64,000 nt of DNA from Palsa-744 sp963734815 (GTDB taxonomy: Bacteria > Actinomycetota > Thermoleophilia > Solirubrobacterales > Solirubrobacteraceae). The DNA lies in NCBI GenBank assembly GCA_963734815.1, contig CAVTIH010000003.1, forward strand, positions 1 through 64,000, given 5' to 3'. Both the position numbers and the translations under genes were made by a program. Shown here in pieces: positions 25,490-33,756 of this stretch; position 1 is the first letter of the stretch, and each line of letters starts with the position of its first letter. Below the pieces are notes generated by a model. That model was not told where the DNA came from. It saw only the letters and a program-made list of their open reading frames with translations, and did not search any database.

Positions 25490-25855
25490 ATGACTTCAGC
25501 AGCGAAGCCGTGGCCCCATACGGTCATCTACGACCCCGACGCGGTCGTGGAGTTGCTGGCGATGAAGTCCAAGGAGGAGCACCGCGCGCTGCTCAACGCA
25601 GTTCGGAAGCTGGGCGAACTCGGAGAGCAGCTCGGGCCGCCGCACATGAAGCCACTGAAGGGAGATCGCGCCGCGGCGCTGCGCGAGCTGCGTCCGAGAC
25701 AGGGGCAAAGCGATTGGCGTGCGATCTACCGCCGAGCCGGCGACTTCTACGCGATCCTCGCCATCGATCGGCACAAGAACTTCGCCGCGCTGATCGAACG
25801 TGCACAGGCTCGCGCCGAGCGATACGACAGACCATTGAAATCCGATAAGCCATGA
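25490..25855 (+). CDS. higB: RelE/HigB-like toxin (phage-derived Gp49-like family)
   Basis: A 121-aa protein of the HigB/Gp49-like RelE superfamily, mRNA interferases. Typical blocks are LLNAVRKLGELGEQLGPPHM, KPLKGDRAAALRELRPRQGQ, then WRAIYRRAGDFYAILAIDRHKN. It precedes and overlaps its antitoxin by 4 bp (ATGA), the toxin-first order of higBA systems. The gene starts 37 bp after the broken integrase stop, so it may be cargo of that element. Confidence 0.85.
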   Translation: MTSAAKPWPHTVIYDPDAVVELLAMKSKEEHRALLNAVRKLGELGEQLGPPHMKPLKGDRAAALRELRPRQGQSDWRAIYRRAGDFYAILAIDRHKNFAALIERAQARAERYDRPLKSDKP

Positions 25856-26271
25856 CCTATCATGCAGCTATGACCAAGATACCGAGCCACTGGCCGAAGG
25901 GCATCAAGACGGCTGACGAGGTGCTGGCGGCCGCGTTGGAGGACGACCCAGAGTTCGCCGTGGAATGGGAACGTCTGGCGCTGGCACGCATGGTCGCCGC
26001 TCGTCTGGCCGGCTACCGCTTTGATCACGATCTCTCCCAGCGCGCGCTCGCCAAGCTCCTTGGCGTGAGCCAGCCAAGGGTGGTCGAGCTCGAGTCGGGC
26101 GAGAAGAATCCGCAGATCGAGACCCTCGTGAAGATCTCAGCAGCCACTGGTCTCGAGTTCGCGATCGACATCACACCCGTCGGTCAGGAGCCGAAGCTCG
26201 TTGGCAAGGCGGTCAAGAGCACCCCGGCACACATCTACGCCGGCGCGTCGCTGCTGCTCGCTGCCGGTTGA
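25852..26271 (+). CDS. higA: HigA-like Xre antitoxin
   Basis: A 139-aa antitoxin with a central helix-turn-helix: DLSQRALAKLLGVSQPRVVE followed by LESGEKNPQIETLVKISAAT (residues about 63-102). The acidic N-terminal half (TADEVLAAALEDDPEFAVEW) probably contacts the toxin. The coding end is rich in small residues and could be variable. It overlaps the toxin gene by 4 bp. It would neutralise the toxin and repress the operon. Confidence 0.85.
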   Translation: MTYHAAMTKIPSHWPKGIKTADEVLAAALEDDPEFAVEWERLALARMVAARLAGYRFDHDLSQRALAKLLGVSQPRVVELESGEKNPQIETLVKISAATGLEFAIDITPVGQEPKLVGKAVKSTPAHIYAGASLLLAAG

Positions 26272-26367
26272 CCGCATCTGCGGGACCGCCCACGAAACCG
26301 CTCACGAACTGTGGGATCGCCCGTGGCAAGGGCTACTATGCCTGTCTCCCCGATACCTTAAAAAAAC

Positions 26368-26440
26368 GCGAACAGGAGCGAGCACGGGCGGAATCCCCGT
26401 AAACGGTGCGCATCGTGGGACAGTGTTCGCTCGTGTTCGC
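26368..26440. repeat. Imperfect inverted repeat, 18-bp arms
   Basis: The arm at 26368-26385 and the reverse complement of 26423-26440 match at 16 of 18 positions, separated by 37 bp. It is preceded by a run of A residues (26361-26366). It lies between higA and a broken SnoaL-like gene. It might be a structural or recombination site at the right end of the element; function unknown. Confidence 0.5.
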
Positions 26441-26459
26441 GGCTGCTCGCTGGTTCGCA

Positions 26460-26512
26460 GACCGCAAAAGGACCGCAGCGGGAGCGAAAAGGGACCGCAA
26501 AAGGACCGCAGC
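26460..26512 (+). repeat. 20-bp direct repeat pair
   Basis: GACCGCAAAAGGACCGCAGC occurs at 26460-26479 and again at 26493-26512, 33 bp apart. Each copy itself contains two GGACCGCA-like pieces. It lies just upstream of the decayed SnoaL-like gene. Purpose unknown; iteron-like repeats or simple slippage are both possible. Confidence 0.6.
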
Positions 26513-26529
26513 CTCCCGCGAATGGATGA

Positions 26530-26972
26530 GTGACAATGATGGCTATGGGCCAGAGTCCCGAGATTGAGCTGGTGCGCCGGGCGTGGGATGCCCTGATCCA
26601 AGGTGGCCCGGAGGTCTTGGGCGAAGGGCTGGCGCCCGATGCACAAGTGGTACGGAGTGGAGGGCGGGCAACTCTGCGATGGCCGCAAAGCAATCATCGA
26701 CGTGATGAGTCGCAACCTCGCTGGCCGCTTGCGAGGCAAGGTCGAGGAGACCATCCAAGACGGGTCGCGCGTGATCGTGGCGTTCCGTCCTGAGCGGCCG
26801 GGGCAGGTTGACCGCCTACTGGACGGGGGCGTCGCCTATGGTCGTGACGATCCGCGAGGGGCAGATAGCCGAGATGAAGGGGTGCACGGATCGTGCCGCA
26901 GCACTCTCCTACGTCCGATTGCCCCGGCGAGCGCGAGCACCGCTAGGTGGGTGGGAGCTGAGGGGTGGATGA
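26530..26972 (+). pseudogene. SnoaL/NTF2-like protein, decayed by frameshifts
   Basis: Three pieces in three frames read as one NTF2-fold protein: PEIELVRRAWDALIQGGPEV (from about 26548), then KWYGVEGGQLCDGRKAIIDV and ETIQDGSRVIVAFRPERPG (26645-26810), then VVTIREGQIAEMKGCTDRAA from about 26838. At least two frameshifts are needed to join them. No neighbouring gene is clearly its partner. Confidence 0.7.
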
Positions 26973-27032
26973 GGCGTCCGACGGCCTCGACGCCGGCTGC
27001 GCACGCGCTGATGAAGATGGCTCACACCACGG

Positions 27033-27437
27033 CTAGGCGGCGCGTCGCTCCGCTACCTGGGAGTGCAGGGCGAACGCGATCCCAAGCGGTACAGCGGTCA
27101 AGGCATCGCCGAAGTTGTGGATCAGGTCGGCCAACAGAGCGATGCTGCCGCTGGCGATGAACACGGCAGTCTGAGCGATGGCGGTGAGTCCGAGCACGGC
27201 AAGCGAGAGTGACACGGCCCGGATGCCCTCCTGGGAGCGCTTGATGCTGTCGTGTATGAGGCCGTGGGAGTGGCCGTGTCCGTTGCCGTGATCGTGGTGT
27301 GAATGATCGTGCTGGTGCGTCCTGTCCGCGATGGGCTGGGAGCGTCGCACGAGCCTGAGATGCCGATGTGGTCCCGCGTGAGGGTGACTGTGCCGGTGCG
27401 AACCGTGGAAATGGGGCGAGTTGATAGTGGACGGCAT
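27033..27437 (-). pseudogene. Cation diffusion facilitator (CDF) transporter, truncated
   Basis: A 134-aa remnant: a histidine-rich N-terminus (HFHGSHRHSHPHAGPHRH and HDHSHHDHGNGHGHSHG, residues about 10-60) and then the first membrane segments with the CDF signature SGSIALLADLIHNFGDALTA. It stops after AERRAA, whereas CDF transporters run to about 300 residues with four more helices and a cytoplasmic domain. The metal-site Asp and His of helix 2 are present but the protein cannot be functional. The frame extends to 27548 upstream, but the Met at 27437 fits the family better. Confidence 0.8.
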
Positions 27438-27607
27438 AATGTGCAAAGCATGGCAGCGGGGCCGGCTACACGACGGCGTGTAGGCGCGGTGCCTCAGCAG
27501 CGGTGCTCCGCTGCTGGTAGGCGTCCATCGCGGCCTCACTGGGTCCATTCTGAGGGTATGGTCGAAAGTCCCGAAGATGAGCGGCGCGCTCTGCTACTTC
27601 GACTGCT

Positions 27608-27628
27608 TTGCAGCTAAACTGGCTGCAA
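27608..27628. promoter_or_regulatory. Inverted repeat operator candidate upstream of vapB-like gene
   Basis: TTGCAGC (27608-27614) and GCTGCAA (27622-27628) form a perfect 7-bp inverted repeat with a 7-nt spacer, ending on the first base of the antitoxin ATG. Ribbon-helix-helix antitoxins usually bind such repeats to autoregulate. Inference from position and symmetry. Confidence 0.55.
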
Positions 27629-27864
27629 TGAGTGTGGCGATCACAGTCCGTGGCGTGCCCGACGAGGTTCGAGACGAGCTTGCGGCACGCGCCGCTAGGG
27701 CAGGAAAGTCATTGCAGGAGTACCTCCGGGGAATGCTGCTCGAGGCTGCCGCACGTCCGTCGGTGGGGGATGTCATCGCTCGCGCCCGTGCCCGAGTGGA
27801 CGCGACCGGGGTGCATATCGACGCCGAGGCGATCCTAGCCGCGCGCGATGCTGATCGGCGATGA
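27628..27864 (+). CDS. vapB: VapB/FitA-like ribbon-helix-helix antitoxin
   Basis: A 78-aa antitoxin. The N-terminal RHH fold is AITVRGVPDEVRDELAARAA followed by GKSLQEYLRGMLLEAA (residues about 4-42). The remainder (ARARARVDATGVHIDAEAIL) should wrap the toxin. The upstream 17 codons of the open frame are not conserved-looking, so the ATG at 27628 is chosen. Its stop overlaps the toxin ATG by 4 bp. Confidence 0.85.
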   Translation: MSVAITVRGVPDEVRDELAARAARAGKSLQEYLRGMLLEAAARPSVGDVIARARARVDATGVHIDAEAILAARDADRR

Positions 27865-28274
27865 GCGCCCGCATCGTTTGTGACGCCTCGGCGCTCGTCG
27901 CGCTGCTTTTGGACAACGGCTCCGCCGGCCAATGGGCCACTGAAACGATCACCGGCTCCGACCTCGCCGCTCCGAGTCTCGTCGAGTTCGAGTCGGCGAA
28001 CATCATCCGTCGCCACGAGCTCGCGGGGATCGTCAGCGCCGACCAGGCAGCGCAGGCTCACGCCGACCTGCTCGATCTCGCGATCGAACCATGGCCGTAT
28101 GAGCTTCTGGCTGCCAGAGCATGGGAGCTGCGCCACAACCTATCCAGCTACGACGCAAGCTATGTGGCGCTGGCCGAGCTGATCGGTGCGATGCTCGTGA
28201 CGCTTGATGAGCGCATCAGCGGTGCGCCCGGGCTGCGGTGCACCATCACGACCCCACCGGCATCCGGCTCGTAG
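27861..28274 (+). CDS. vapC: VapC-type PIN domain ribonuclease toxin
   Basis: A 137-aa PIN domain RNase. The acidic active-site positions are visible: Asp8 in IVCDASALVALLLDNGSAG, the Glu in SLVEFESANIIRRHEL, and the Asp of YDASYVALAEL and LVTLDERIS. It is coupled to the RHH antitoxin by an ATGA overlap. Full length for the family. Confidence 0.9.
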   Translation: MSARIVCDASALVALLLDNGSAGQWATETITGSDLAAPSLVEFESANIIRRHELAGIVSADQAAQAHADLLDLAIEPWPYELLAARAWELRHNLSSYDASYVALAELIGAMLVTLDERISGAPGLRCTITTPPASGS

Positions 28275-28358
28275 CAGGACTCCGAACCGCGGGGCGTACA
28301 CCCGGCGCGTCCTCGCTTGCGGTTTCGGCCCGCCGCCATGGCATGATCTGCGCTCGCC

Positions 28359-29120
28359 ATGAAGAGCTTCAAGAGCTGGGACGACATCGAGATCGTCTAC
28401 CAAGAGTGGGGGGAGCGGACACGCCTGCCCCCGGTCGTGCTCCACCACGGCTTCGTCACCGACGCCAACGCCAACTGGGTTGCCACCGGTGTGCTCGACG
28501 CGCTGCTGGCAGCCGGGCGCAGAGTGATCGCCCCCGACGCCAGGGGTCACGGCTTATCGGAGAAGCCCCACGACCCTGCCCGCTACGGCGAGCAGCTCAT
28601 GGCGCGCGACCTCACGATCCTGCTCGAGACCTGCGGCGAGTCGCAGATCGACCTTGTCGGCTACTCGATGGGGGCCGTCGTTTCGCTGATCTTTGCGAGC
28701 GAGGAACAGCAGGTGCGACGGCTGGTCGTGGGCGGTGTCGGCTCGGGCGTGATCGAGTGTGGAGGCGTCGATCGGCGCGCGGTTCCCAATGACGCGATCA
28801 TCAACGCGCTGAGCGTCGAGGATCCCGCGACGATTCAGATGCCGCAGGCGGCGGCCTTCCGCACGCTGGCGGACGCTCTGGGGGCCGACCGCAAAGCGTT
28901 GGTTGCGCAGGCCACGTCGGTCTACAGGGGCGGGATTGCGCTGGATCGTATCTCTGCGCCGACACTCATCCTCGCCGGCGATGCCGACCCGCTCGCGATC
29001 AGGCCCGCGGTTCTCAGCGAGGCGATCCCGGGCGCGACGCTGCGGATCCTCTCGGGAGATCACATCGGGGCGATCGCGGATCCCCGCTTCATACAGGCGA
29101 TCGTCGAGTTCCTCGCCTGA
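28359..29120 (+). CDS. Alpha/beta hydrolase
   Basis: A 253-aa single-domain hydrolase. The oxyanion HG motif is VVLHHGFVTD (about 26-35), then APDARGHGLSEKP (about 58-70), nucleophile elbow GYSMGAV (Ser about 103), the acid in LILAGDADPLA (about 210) and His in SGDHIGA (about 237). The triad is complete. It precedes a TSUP permease gene by 10 bp, so they are probably co-transcribed. Substrate unknown. Confidence 0.88.
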   Translation: MKSFKSWDDIEIVYQEWGERTRLPPVVLHHGFVTDANANWVATGVLDALLAAGRRVIAPDARGHGLSEKPHDPARYGEQLMARDLTILLETCGESQIDLVGYSMGAVVSLIFASEEQQVRRLVVGGVGSGVIECGGVDRRAVPNDAIINALSVEDPATIQMPQAAAFRTLADALGADRKALVAQATSVYRGGIALDRISAPTLILAGDADPLAIRPAVLSEAIPGATLRILSGDHIGAIADPRFIQAIVEFLA

Positions 29121-29130
29121 GGGTCAGATC

Positions 29131-29886
29131 GTGAGCTTCGGCGAGGTCCTTGCCATCGCCCTGGCGGGGCTTGCGGCGGGCACAATCAACACGGTGGTGG
29201 GCAGCGGAACGCTGATCACCTTTCCGGTGCTGCTGGCCTTCGGGTATGCCCCGGTGACGGCCAACGTCTCGAACACGATCGGCCTCGTCCCGGGATCGCT
29301 CTCGGGGGCGATCGGCTACCGGCGCGAGCTGGCCGGCCAGCGCGTGCGCGCGGTGCGGTTGGGCGTGGCCTCTGTGCTGGGCGGCATCACCGGGGCTGTG
29401 CTGCTGCTCGTGCTGCCAGCCTCGGCGTTCGAGACGATCGTGCCTCTCTTCATCGGGCTCGCTTTGGTTCTCGTCGTCCTGCAGCCGCACCTGAGCCGGC
29501 TGCTCGCCAGGCACGCCGCTGACCCGGAGCGCCGAGGCGGCATCCTCACCACGCTCGCGCTCTACGCGACCGGGGTCTACGGTGGTTACTTCGGCGCCGC
29601 CCAGGGGATTCTGCTGCTGGCGATCCTCGGACTGGCGCTGGCGCAGGACCTGCACCGCACCAACGCGTTGAAGAACGTCCTCGCTGGCCTGGTCAACGGC
29701 GTGGCTGGCGTGGTCTTCATCGTGGTCGCACACGTCGAGTGGGGACCGGCGGCGATCATCGCCTGCGGCTCGGTCCTCGGCGCTCAGTTGGGGGCGCGCT
29801 ACGGGCGGCGGCTGCCACCGGCGGTGCTGCGAGGGTTGATCGTGGTAATCGGCGTCACCGCGATCGTGCGCCTGCTGGTCACCTAA
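29131..29886 (+). CDS. TSUP family (TauE/SafE-like) membrane permease
   Basis: A 251-aa membrane protein with about seven or eight hydrophobic segments. The N-terminal signature AAGTINTVVGSGTLITFPVL plus NTIGLVPGSLSGAIGYRREL and the mid-protein GVYGGYFGAAQGILLL are typical of sulfite/sulfonate exporters. The open frame runs back to 28903 inside the hydrolase gene; the GTG at 29131, with GAGGG upstream and 10 bp after the hydrolase stop, is the likely start. Substrate unproven. Confidence 0.87.
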   Translation: MSFGEVLAIALAGLAAGTINTVVGSGTLITFPVLLAFGYAPVTANVSNTIGLVPGSLSGAIGYRRELAGQRVRAVRLGVASVLGGITGAVLLLVLPASAFETIVPLFIGLALVLVVLQPHLSRLLARHAADPERRGGILTTLALYATGVYGGYFGAAQGILLLAILGLALAQDLHRTNALKNVLAGLVNGVAGVVFIVVAHVEWGPAAIIACGSVLGAQLGARYGRRLPPAVLRGLIVVIGVTAIVRLLVT

Positions 29887-29895
29887 CAGCGCGAG

Positions 29896-30666
29896 TCATG
29901 GTGCCGCGGAAGACAGCCAGTCCGCTGGCAGCGTGGCGGGCACCTCGGGATAGTCAGGCACGACCCGGCGTGCGAAGGACTCCGCCGGACGTCCAGTCAC
30001 CAGGCGGCTCACGTCTTGCATCGCGATCAGCACTCGTACCGAGGAGGCGATTTGGAAGTCAGCTGCGCCGAGTTCCTCGCCGCCGATGACGCCGCTCTCA
30101 AGCAGGCAGTCGACCTTGTCGAGCAGTCCAGGAAGCTCGACGAGGTCGCGCTGCACCCGCTCGTCGTTCGCTCCTGCCTGCCGAACGAAGATTGGCACCA
30201 CTGGTGTGAGCAGGATGCCCATCAGCGCCGGGGCGGGCAGCGGGCTGGCGACATCGGCAAACCAGCGACGCTGATCCAGGTGGTGACGAAGGCCCCAGCG
30301 GATCAGGCGGCGTGGCACGGGCTGCAGGATCGTCTCGCCCCAGCGCTCGGCCTCGTGGGCAGCAGCACGAGCCGCGGGCTCGCTCGGGTAGAGGGACGGC
30401 GTCGGAACCAACTCCTCGAGCGCTTTGGCGATTGCGAGCGAGCCCTGTACCCGGCGGCCATCCGCGAGTCTCATCGCGGGCACCGTCGCCCGAGGAAAAC
30501 GGAGCGCGAGAAGGGCCAGCGGGTGCGCGCCGCCGAGCAGCTCGACGTAGCGGTATGTGAGTCTCTTTCGATCCAGCATTCCCCGCACGCCCAGGACCGG
30601 GTGTGATAGCGCGATCCCGTACAGGCGAATGGGGTTCTCGACCACGATCTCCCAATTTACTCGCAT
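29896..30666 (-). CDS. Glutathione S-transferase-like protein
   Basis: A 256-aa protein from the ATG at 30666 (the frame is open to 30717). The N-terminal 80 residues look like a GST thioredoxin fold: IRLYGIALSHPVLGVRGMLD, RATVPAMRLADGRRVQGSLA, then IAKALEEL. The C-terminal part is helical with two prolines-rich hydrophobic patches. Many actinobacteria lack glutathione, so the thiol partner is uncertain. It converges with the TSUP gene (9-bp gap) and is divergent from the TetR gene. Confidence 0.72.
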   Translation of the reverse strand: MRVNWEIVVENPIRLYGIALSHPVLGVRGMLDRKRLTYRYVELLGGAHPLALLALRFPRATVPAMRLADGRRVQGSLAIAKALEELVPTPSLYPSEPAARAAAHEAERWGETILQPVPRRLIRWGLRHHLDQRRWFADVASPLPAPALMGILLTPVVPIFVRQAGANDERVQRDLVELPGLLDKVDCLLESGVIGGEELGAADFQIASSVRVLIAMQDVSRLVTGRPAESFARRVVPDYPEVPATLPADWLSSAAP

Positions 30667-30746
30667 CCAGGCAGCATCACCGCCCGCGAGCCAGGCCGGG
30701 GGGCGCCCGGCACACATAGCTGCTTCGATCGCGTCGGGGGCCGGGG

Positions 30747-30790
30747 TTGACAGCCGCCTTACCGAGTGCTTAGATCACTGACTAAGTCGA
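30747..30790 (+). promoter_or_regulatory. Strong promoter with overlapping operator for the TetR/fusion operon
   Basis: TTGACA (30747-30752) and TTAGAT (30770-30775) are spaced by 17 bp, a near-consensus sigma70-type promoter. CTTAG (30769-30773) and CTAAG (30782-30786) make an inverted repeat spanning the -10 and start region; a further GACTAAG follows at 30793-30799. The expected transcription start is only about 8 nt before the ATG at 30791, so translation may be essentially leaderless. TetR autorepression through this repeat is inferred. Confidence 0.65.
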
Positions 30791-31423
30791 ATGACTAAGG
30801 CACTTGCAATCGCGGATGTGGAGGTCGGAGGTGGCCGCTCGATCAGGGAGGCCAACGTCGAGAGCTTCTTCGACGCCGCCGAGCGGCTGCTGGTGAGGGA
30901 GGGCGCAGCGGGGATCTCTACCCGGCAGCTTGCCCGGGAGGCAGGCCAGAACCACGGCCTCGTCCACTACTACTTTGGCTCGATCGACGAGCTGCTGCTG
31001 CAGACCCTCGAGCGCTTCACGGGCCGTGTGCTTGACCGACAGCGGGCGATGTACCGGACCGACGCGCCTTTCGCCGAGAAGTGGCGCACCGCGGTGGGCT
31101 ACATCGAGGAGGACCTCGCGGCGGGCTACCCCAAGGTCTGGGCGGAGCTGGAGGCGCTCGCCTGGGCTAGGCCCGAGCTGCGCGAGCGGCTGCACGCCGT
31201 CAGCGATAAGTGGCGCTCGCTGTTGCGCGACGCGCTCGCCGATGCGATCGAGGAGTACGGCCTCGACAGCGCCGGCTTCTCCGCGGAGGCCTGGGCGGCA
31301 TTGGTGATGCAGTTCAACAAGGGCCTGCTGTTCGAGCGCCTGCTCGGCTTCGACCGCGGTCACTCAGAGCTGCTTGTGGCGATCGATGGCTGGCTTACCT
31401 CGCTGGAGGAGGGAAAGGCGTGA
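30791..31423 (+). CDS. TetR family transcriptional regulator
   Basis: A 210-aa regulator. The helix-turn-helix is ERLLVREGAAGISTRQLARE plus AGQNHGLVHYYFGSIDELLL (residues about 31-70), with a helical ligand-binding remainder. Its stop overlaps the GTG start of the hydrolase-glycosyltransferase fusion gene (GTGA), so regulator and enzyme form one unit. A dyad repeat overlaps its promoter. Confidence 0.92.
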   Translation: MTKALAIADVEVGGGRSIREANVESFFDAAERLLVREGAAGISTRQLAREAGQNHGLVHYYFGSIDELLLQTLERFTGRVLDRQRAMYRTDAPFAEKWRTAVGYIEEDLAAGYPKVWAELEALAWARPELRERLHAVSDKWRSLLRDALADAIEEYGLDSAGFSAEAWAALVMQFNKGLLFERLLGFDRGHSELLVAIDGWLTSLEEGKA

Positions 31424-33615
31424 ACACGATCACGGAAACCGCCGTCGCACCCGGGCCGACCGGGGGATCGATCGGCCGCGACGGCGAGCAGAGCCGCGCC
31501 CGCTACCCGGACGCCGAGGGTTTCATCGAGCGTGACGGTGAGCGGCTCTTCTACGAGGTCTACGGCGAGGGCGAGGAGACGGTTTTTCTAATCCCGACCT
31601 GGTCACTGGTCCACTCCCGCCACTGGAAGATGCAGATCCCCTATTTCGCGCGCCACTTCCGGGTACTGACGATGGACGGCCTGGGCAACGGTCGCGCCGA
31701 CCGCTGCCGCGATCCGGTTCGCTACGGACCCAGGGAATTCGCGCGTGACTGCCTCGCCGTGATGGATGCGAGCGGGACCGAGAGCGCTGTGATGGTCAGC
31801 CTCTCGCGCGGGGCGCAGTATCTACTCGAGCTGGCGCGGCTCGCGCCTGAACGCGTGCTCGGCGCAGCCTTCATCGGCCCGATGTTCCCCTACACCCCGT
31901 CGCATTGGTCGTTCTTGCTGCATCCGCGGATGAGCTCGGTCTTTCAGCGGCGCGTGCACGTCTACCGCTGGTGGGGGCAGATGAACGCGGCCCACTGGTA
32001 CCAGGACTACCCCGACTTCGCGCAGTGGTTCATCTCGCGATGCCTTCCCGAGCCGCACTCGACCAAGGCCATCGAGGATGGGGTGGGGTGGGCGCTGGAC
32101 ACCGACCCCGAGACGCTGATCGCGACGGCGCTGGGCCGGTGGCTGCGCGATCGGCCCACCCTGCGCGGGTTGGCGCAGAATCTGGACTGCCCGGTGCTCG
32201 TGCTCAGCGGCAGTCGCGACCGGATCACGCCGCCCCGCGACGCTCGTGCTTTGGCTCGACTCAGCGGCGGACAGCTGGAGGTCGTGCGCGGTGCCGGCCA
32301 CTTCCCGCACGCCCGCAAGCCTGTCCAGGTCAACTTGGCGCTGCGGAAATTCTCCGAGGACGCCTTCGGGCGGCAGCGCACGTCGCGCGACCCCACTGTG
32401 TACCACTCCGACGGACGTCCTCGGGCGCTGTTCGTGTCCTCACCGATCGGGCTGGGCCACGCCCAGCGTGACGTCGCGATCGCCCGCGAGCTGCGCCGCC
32501 TGCACCCGGACCTCGAGATCGATTGGCTCGCCCAGGACCCGGTCACCCGGGTGCTCGAGGCGGAGGGCGAGCGCATCCACCACGCCAGCGCTCATTTGGC
32601 GAATGAGTCCCATCACATCGAGTCGGAGTCCGCCGAGCACGACCTGCATTGCTTCCAGGCGCTGCGTCGCATGGACGAGATCCTCGCTTCCAACTTCATG
32701 CTCTTCCACGACATCGTGCGTGATGAGCGCTATGACCTATGGATCGGGGACGAGGCGTGGGAGCTCGACTATTACCTGCACGAGAACCCGCGTGAGAAGC
32801 GGGTCCCATTCGCCTGGCTGACCGACTTCGTCGGCTTTCTGCCGATGGACGACGGCGACGAGCACGAGCGCTTCCTGACCGCCGACCACAACGCCGACAT
32901 GGTTGACCACGTCGCCAACCACCCCGAGGTCCGCGACCGGGCCCTGTTCGTGGGCAACCCGGAGGACATCGTCCCGCAGCGACTGGGGCCCGAGCTTCCG
33001 ATGATTCGTGACTGGACCGAGCGCAACTTCGACTTCACGGGCTACGTGACCGGTTTCGACCCGGCCGACCTCGGCGAGCGCACGAAGCTGCGCGCCGAGC
33101 TCGGCTACGGCGACGACGAGCGTGTCTGCATCGTCACCGTGGGTGGGTCGGGCGTCGGCGCCCACCTGCTGCGCCGGGTGATCGCGGCTTTCCCGCAGGC
33201 CAAGGAGCGCATCCCCGAGCTGCGCATGATCATTGTCGCCGGACCCCGCATCGACCCCGAGTCACTCCTCTCCCACGCCGGGCTCGAGGTGGTCCCCTAT
33301 GTTCACAACCTCTACCGGCATTTGGCTGCCTGCGACCTGGCAGTGGTGCAGGGCGGTCTGACTACTTCAATGGAGCTGACTGCGCAGAAGCGACCGTTTC
33401 TCTACTTCCCCCTACGCCACCACTTCGAGCAGAACTTCCACGTCCGCCACCGGCTCGAACGCTACGGAGCCGGTCGCCGCATGGACTTCGATGACTCCCC
33501 ACCGGAGCAGATCGCCGCGGCGATCGCGCAGGAGATTGGCCGCGAAGTCGACTATCGCGACGTGGAGGTCGACGGTGCCGCCAGGGCAGCCCGGAGCCTC
33601 GCTGAGCTGCTCTGA
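31420..33615 (+). CDS. Alpha/beta hydrolase-glycosyltransferase (GT-B) fusion protein
   Basis: A 731-aa bifunctional protein. Residues about 35-320 are an alpha/beta hydrolase: VFLIPTWSLVHSRHW, DGLGNGRADR, nucleophile elbow VSLSRGAQ (SxSxG rather than GxSxG), LVLSGSRDRITPP and a late GAGHFPHA. Residues about 330-731 are a GT-B glycosyltransferase of the MurG/UGT type: LFVSSPIGLGHAQRDVAIAR at the start, TVGGSGVGAHLLRR, then VVPYVHNLYRHLAACDLAVV and QGGLTTSMELTAQKRPFLYF for nucleotide-sugar binding. GTG 31420 overlaps the TetR stop and has GGAGGAGGG upstream. Single uninterrupted frame, so a true fusion. Substrate unknown. Confidence 0.85.
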   Translation: MNTITETAVAPGPTGGSIGRDGEQSRARYPDAEGFIERDGERLFYEVYGEGEETVFLIPTWSLVHSRHWKMQIPYFARHFRVLTMDGLGNGRADRCRDPVRYGPREFARDCLAVMDASGTESAVMVSLSRGAQYLLELARLAPERVLGAAFIGPMFPYTPSHWSFLLHPRMSSVFQRRVHVYRWWGQMNAAHWYQDYPDFAQWFISRCLPEPHSTKAIEDGVGWALDTDPETLIATALGRWLRDRPTLRGLAQNLDCPVLVLSGSRDRITPPRDARALARLSGGQLEVVRGAGHFPHARKPVQVNLALRKFSEDAFGRQRTSRDPTVYHSDGRPRALFVSSPIGLGHAQRDVAIARELRRLHPDLEIDWLAQDPVTRVLEAEGERIHHASAHLANESHHIESESAEHDLHCFQALRRMDEILASNFMLFHDIVRDERYDLWIGDEAWELDYYLHENPREKRVPFAWLTDFVGFLPMDDGDEHERFLTADHNADMVDHVANHPEVRDRALFVGNPEDIVPQRLGPELPMIRDWTERNFDFTGYVTGFDPADLGERTKLRAELGYGDDERVCIVTVGGSGVGAHLLRRVIAAFPQAKERIPELRMIIVAGPRIDPESLLSHAGLEVVPYVHNLYRHLAACDLAVVQGGLTTSMELTAQKRPFLYFPLRHHFEQNFHVRHRLERYGAGRRMDFDDSPPEQIAAAIAQEIGREVDYRDVEVDGAARAARSLAELL

Positions 33616-33756
33616 CGGTAGATCGGGGGGCAGTGTGTGGCTGACCGCTGCTGTTGCATTGCCGTCCGCCACGGGCAGAAGTGGCCAGCTCGAACAGCTA
33701 CTTCTCGCTCGCGTTTTATATAAGCGGCCGGGTTTCCCCACAGACGATCCGCTGCG

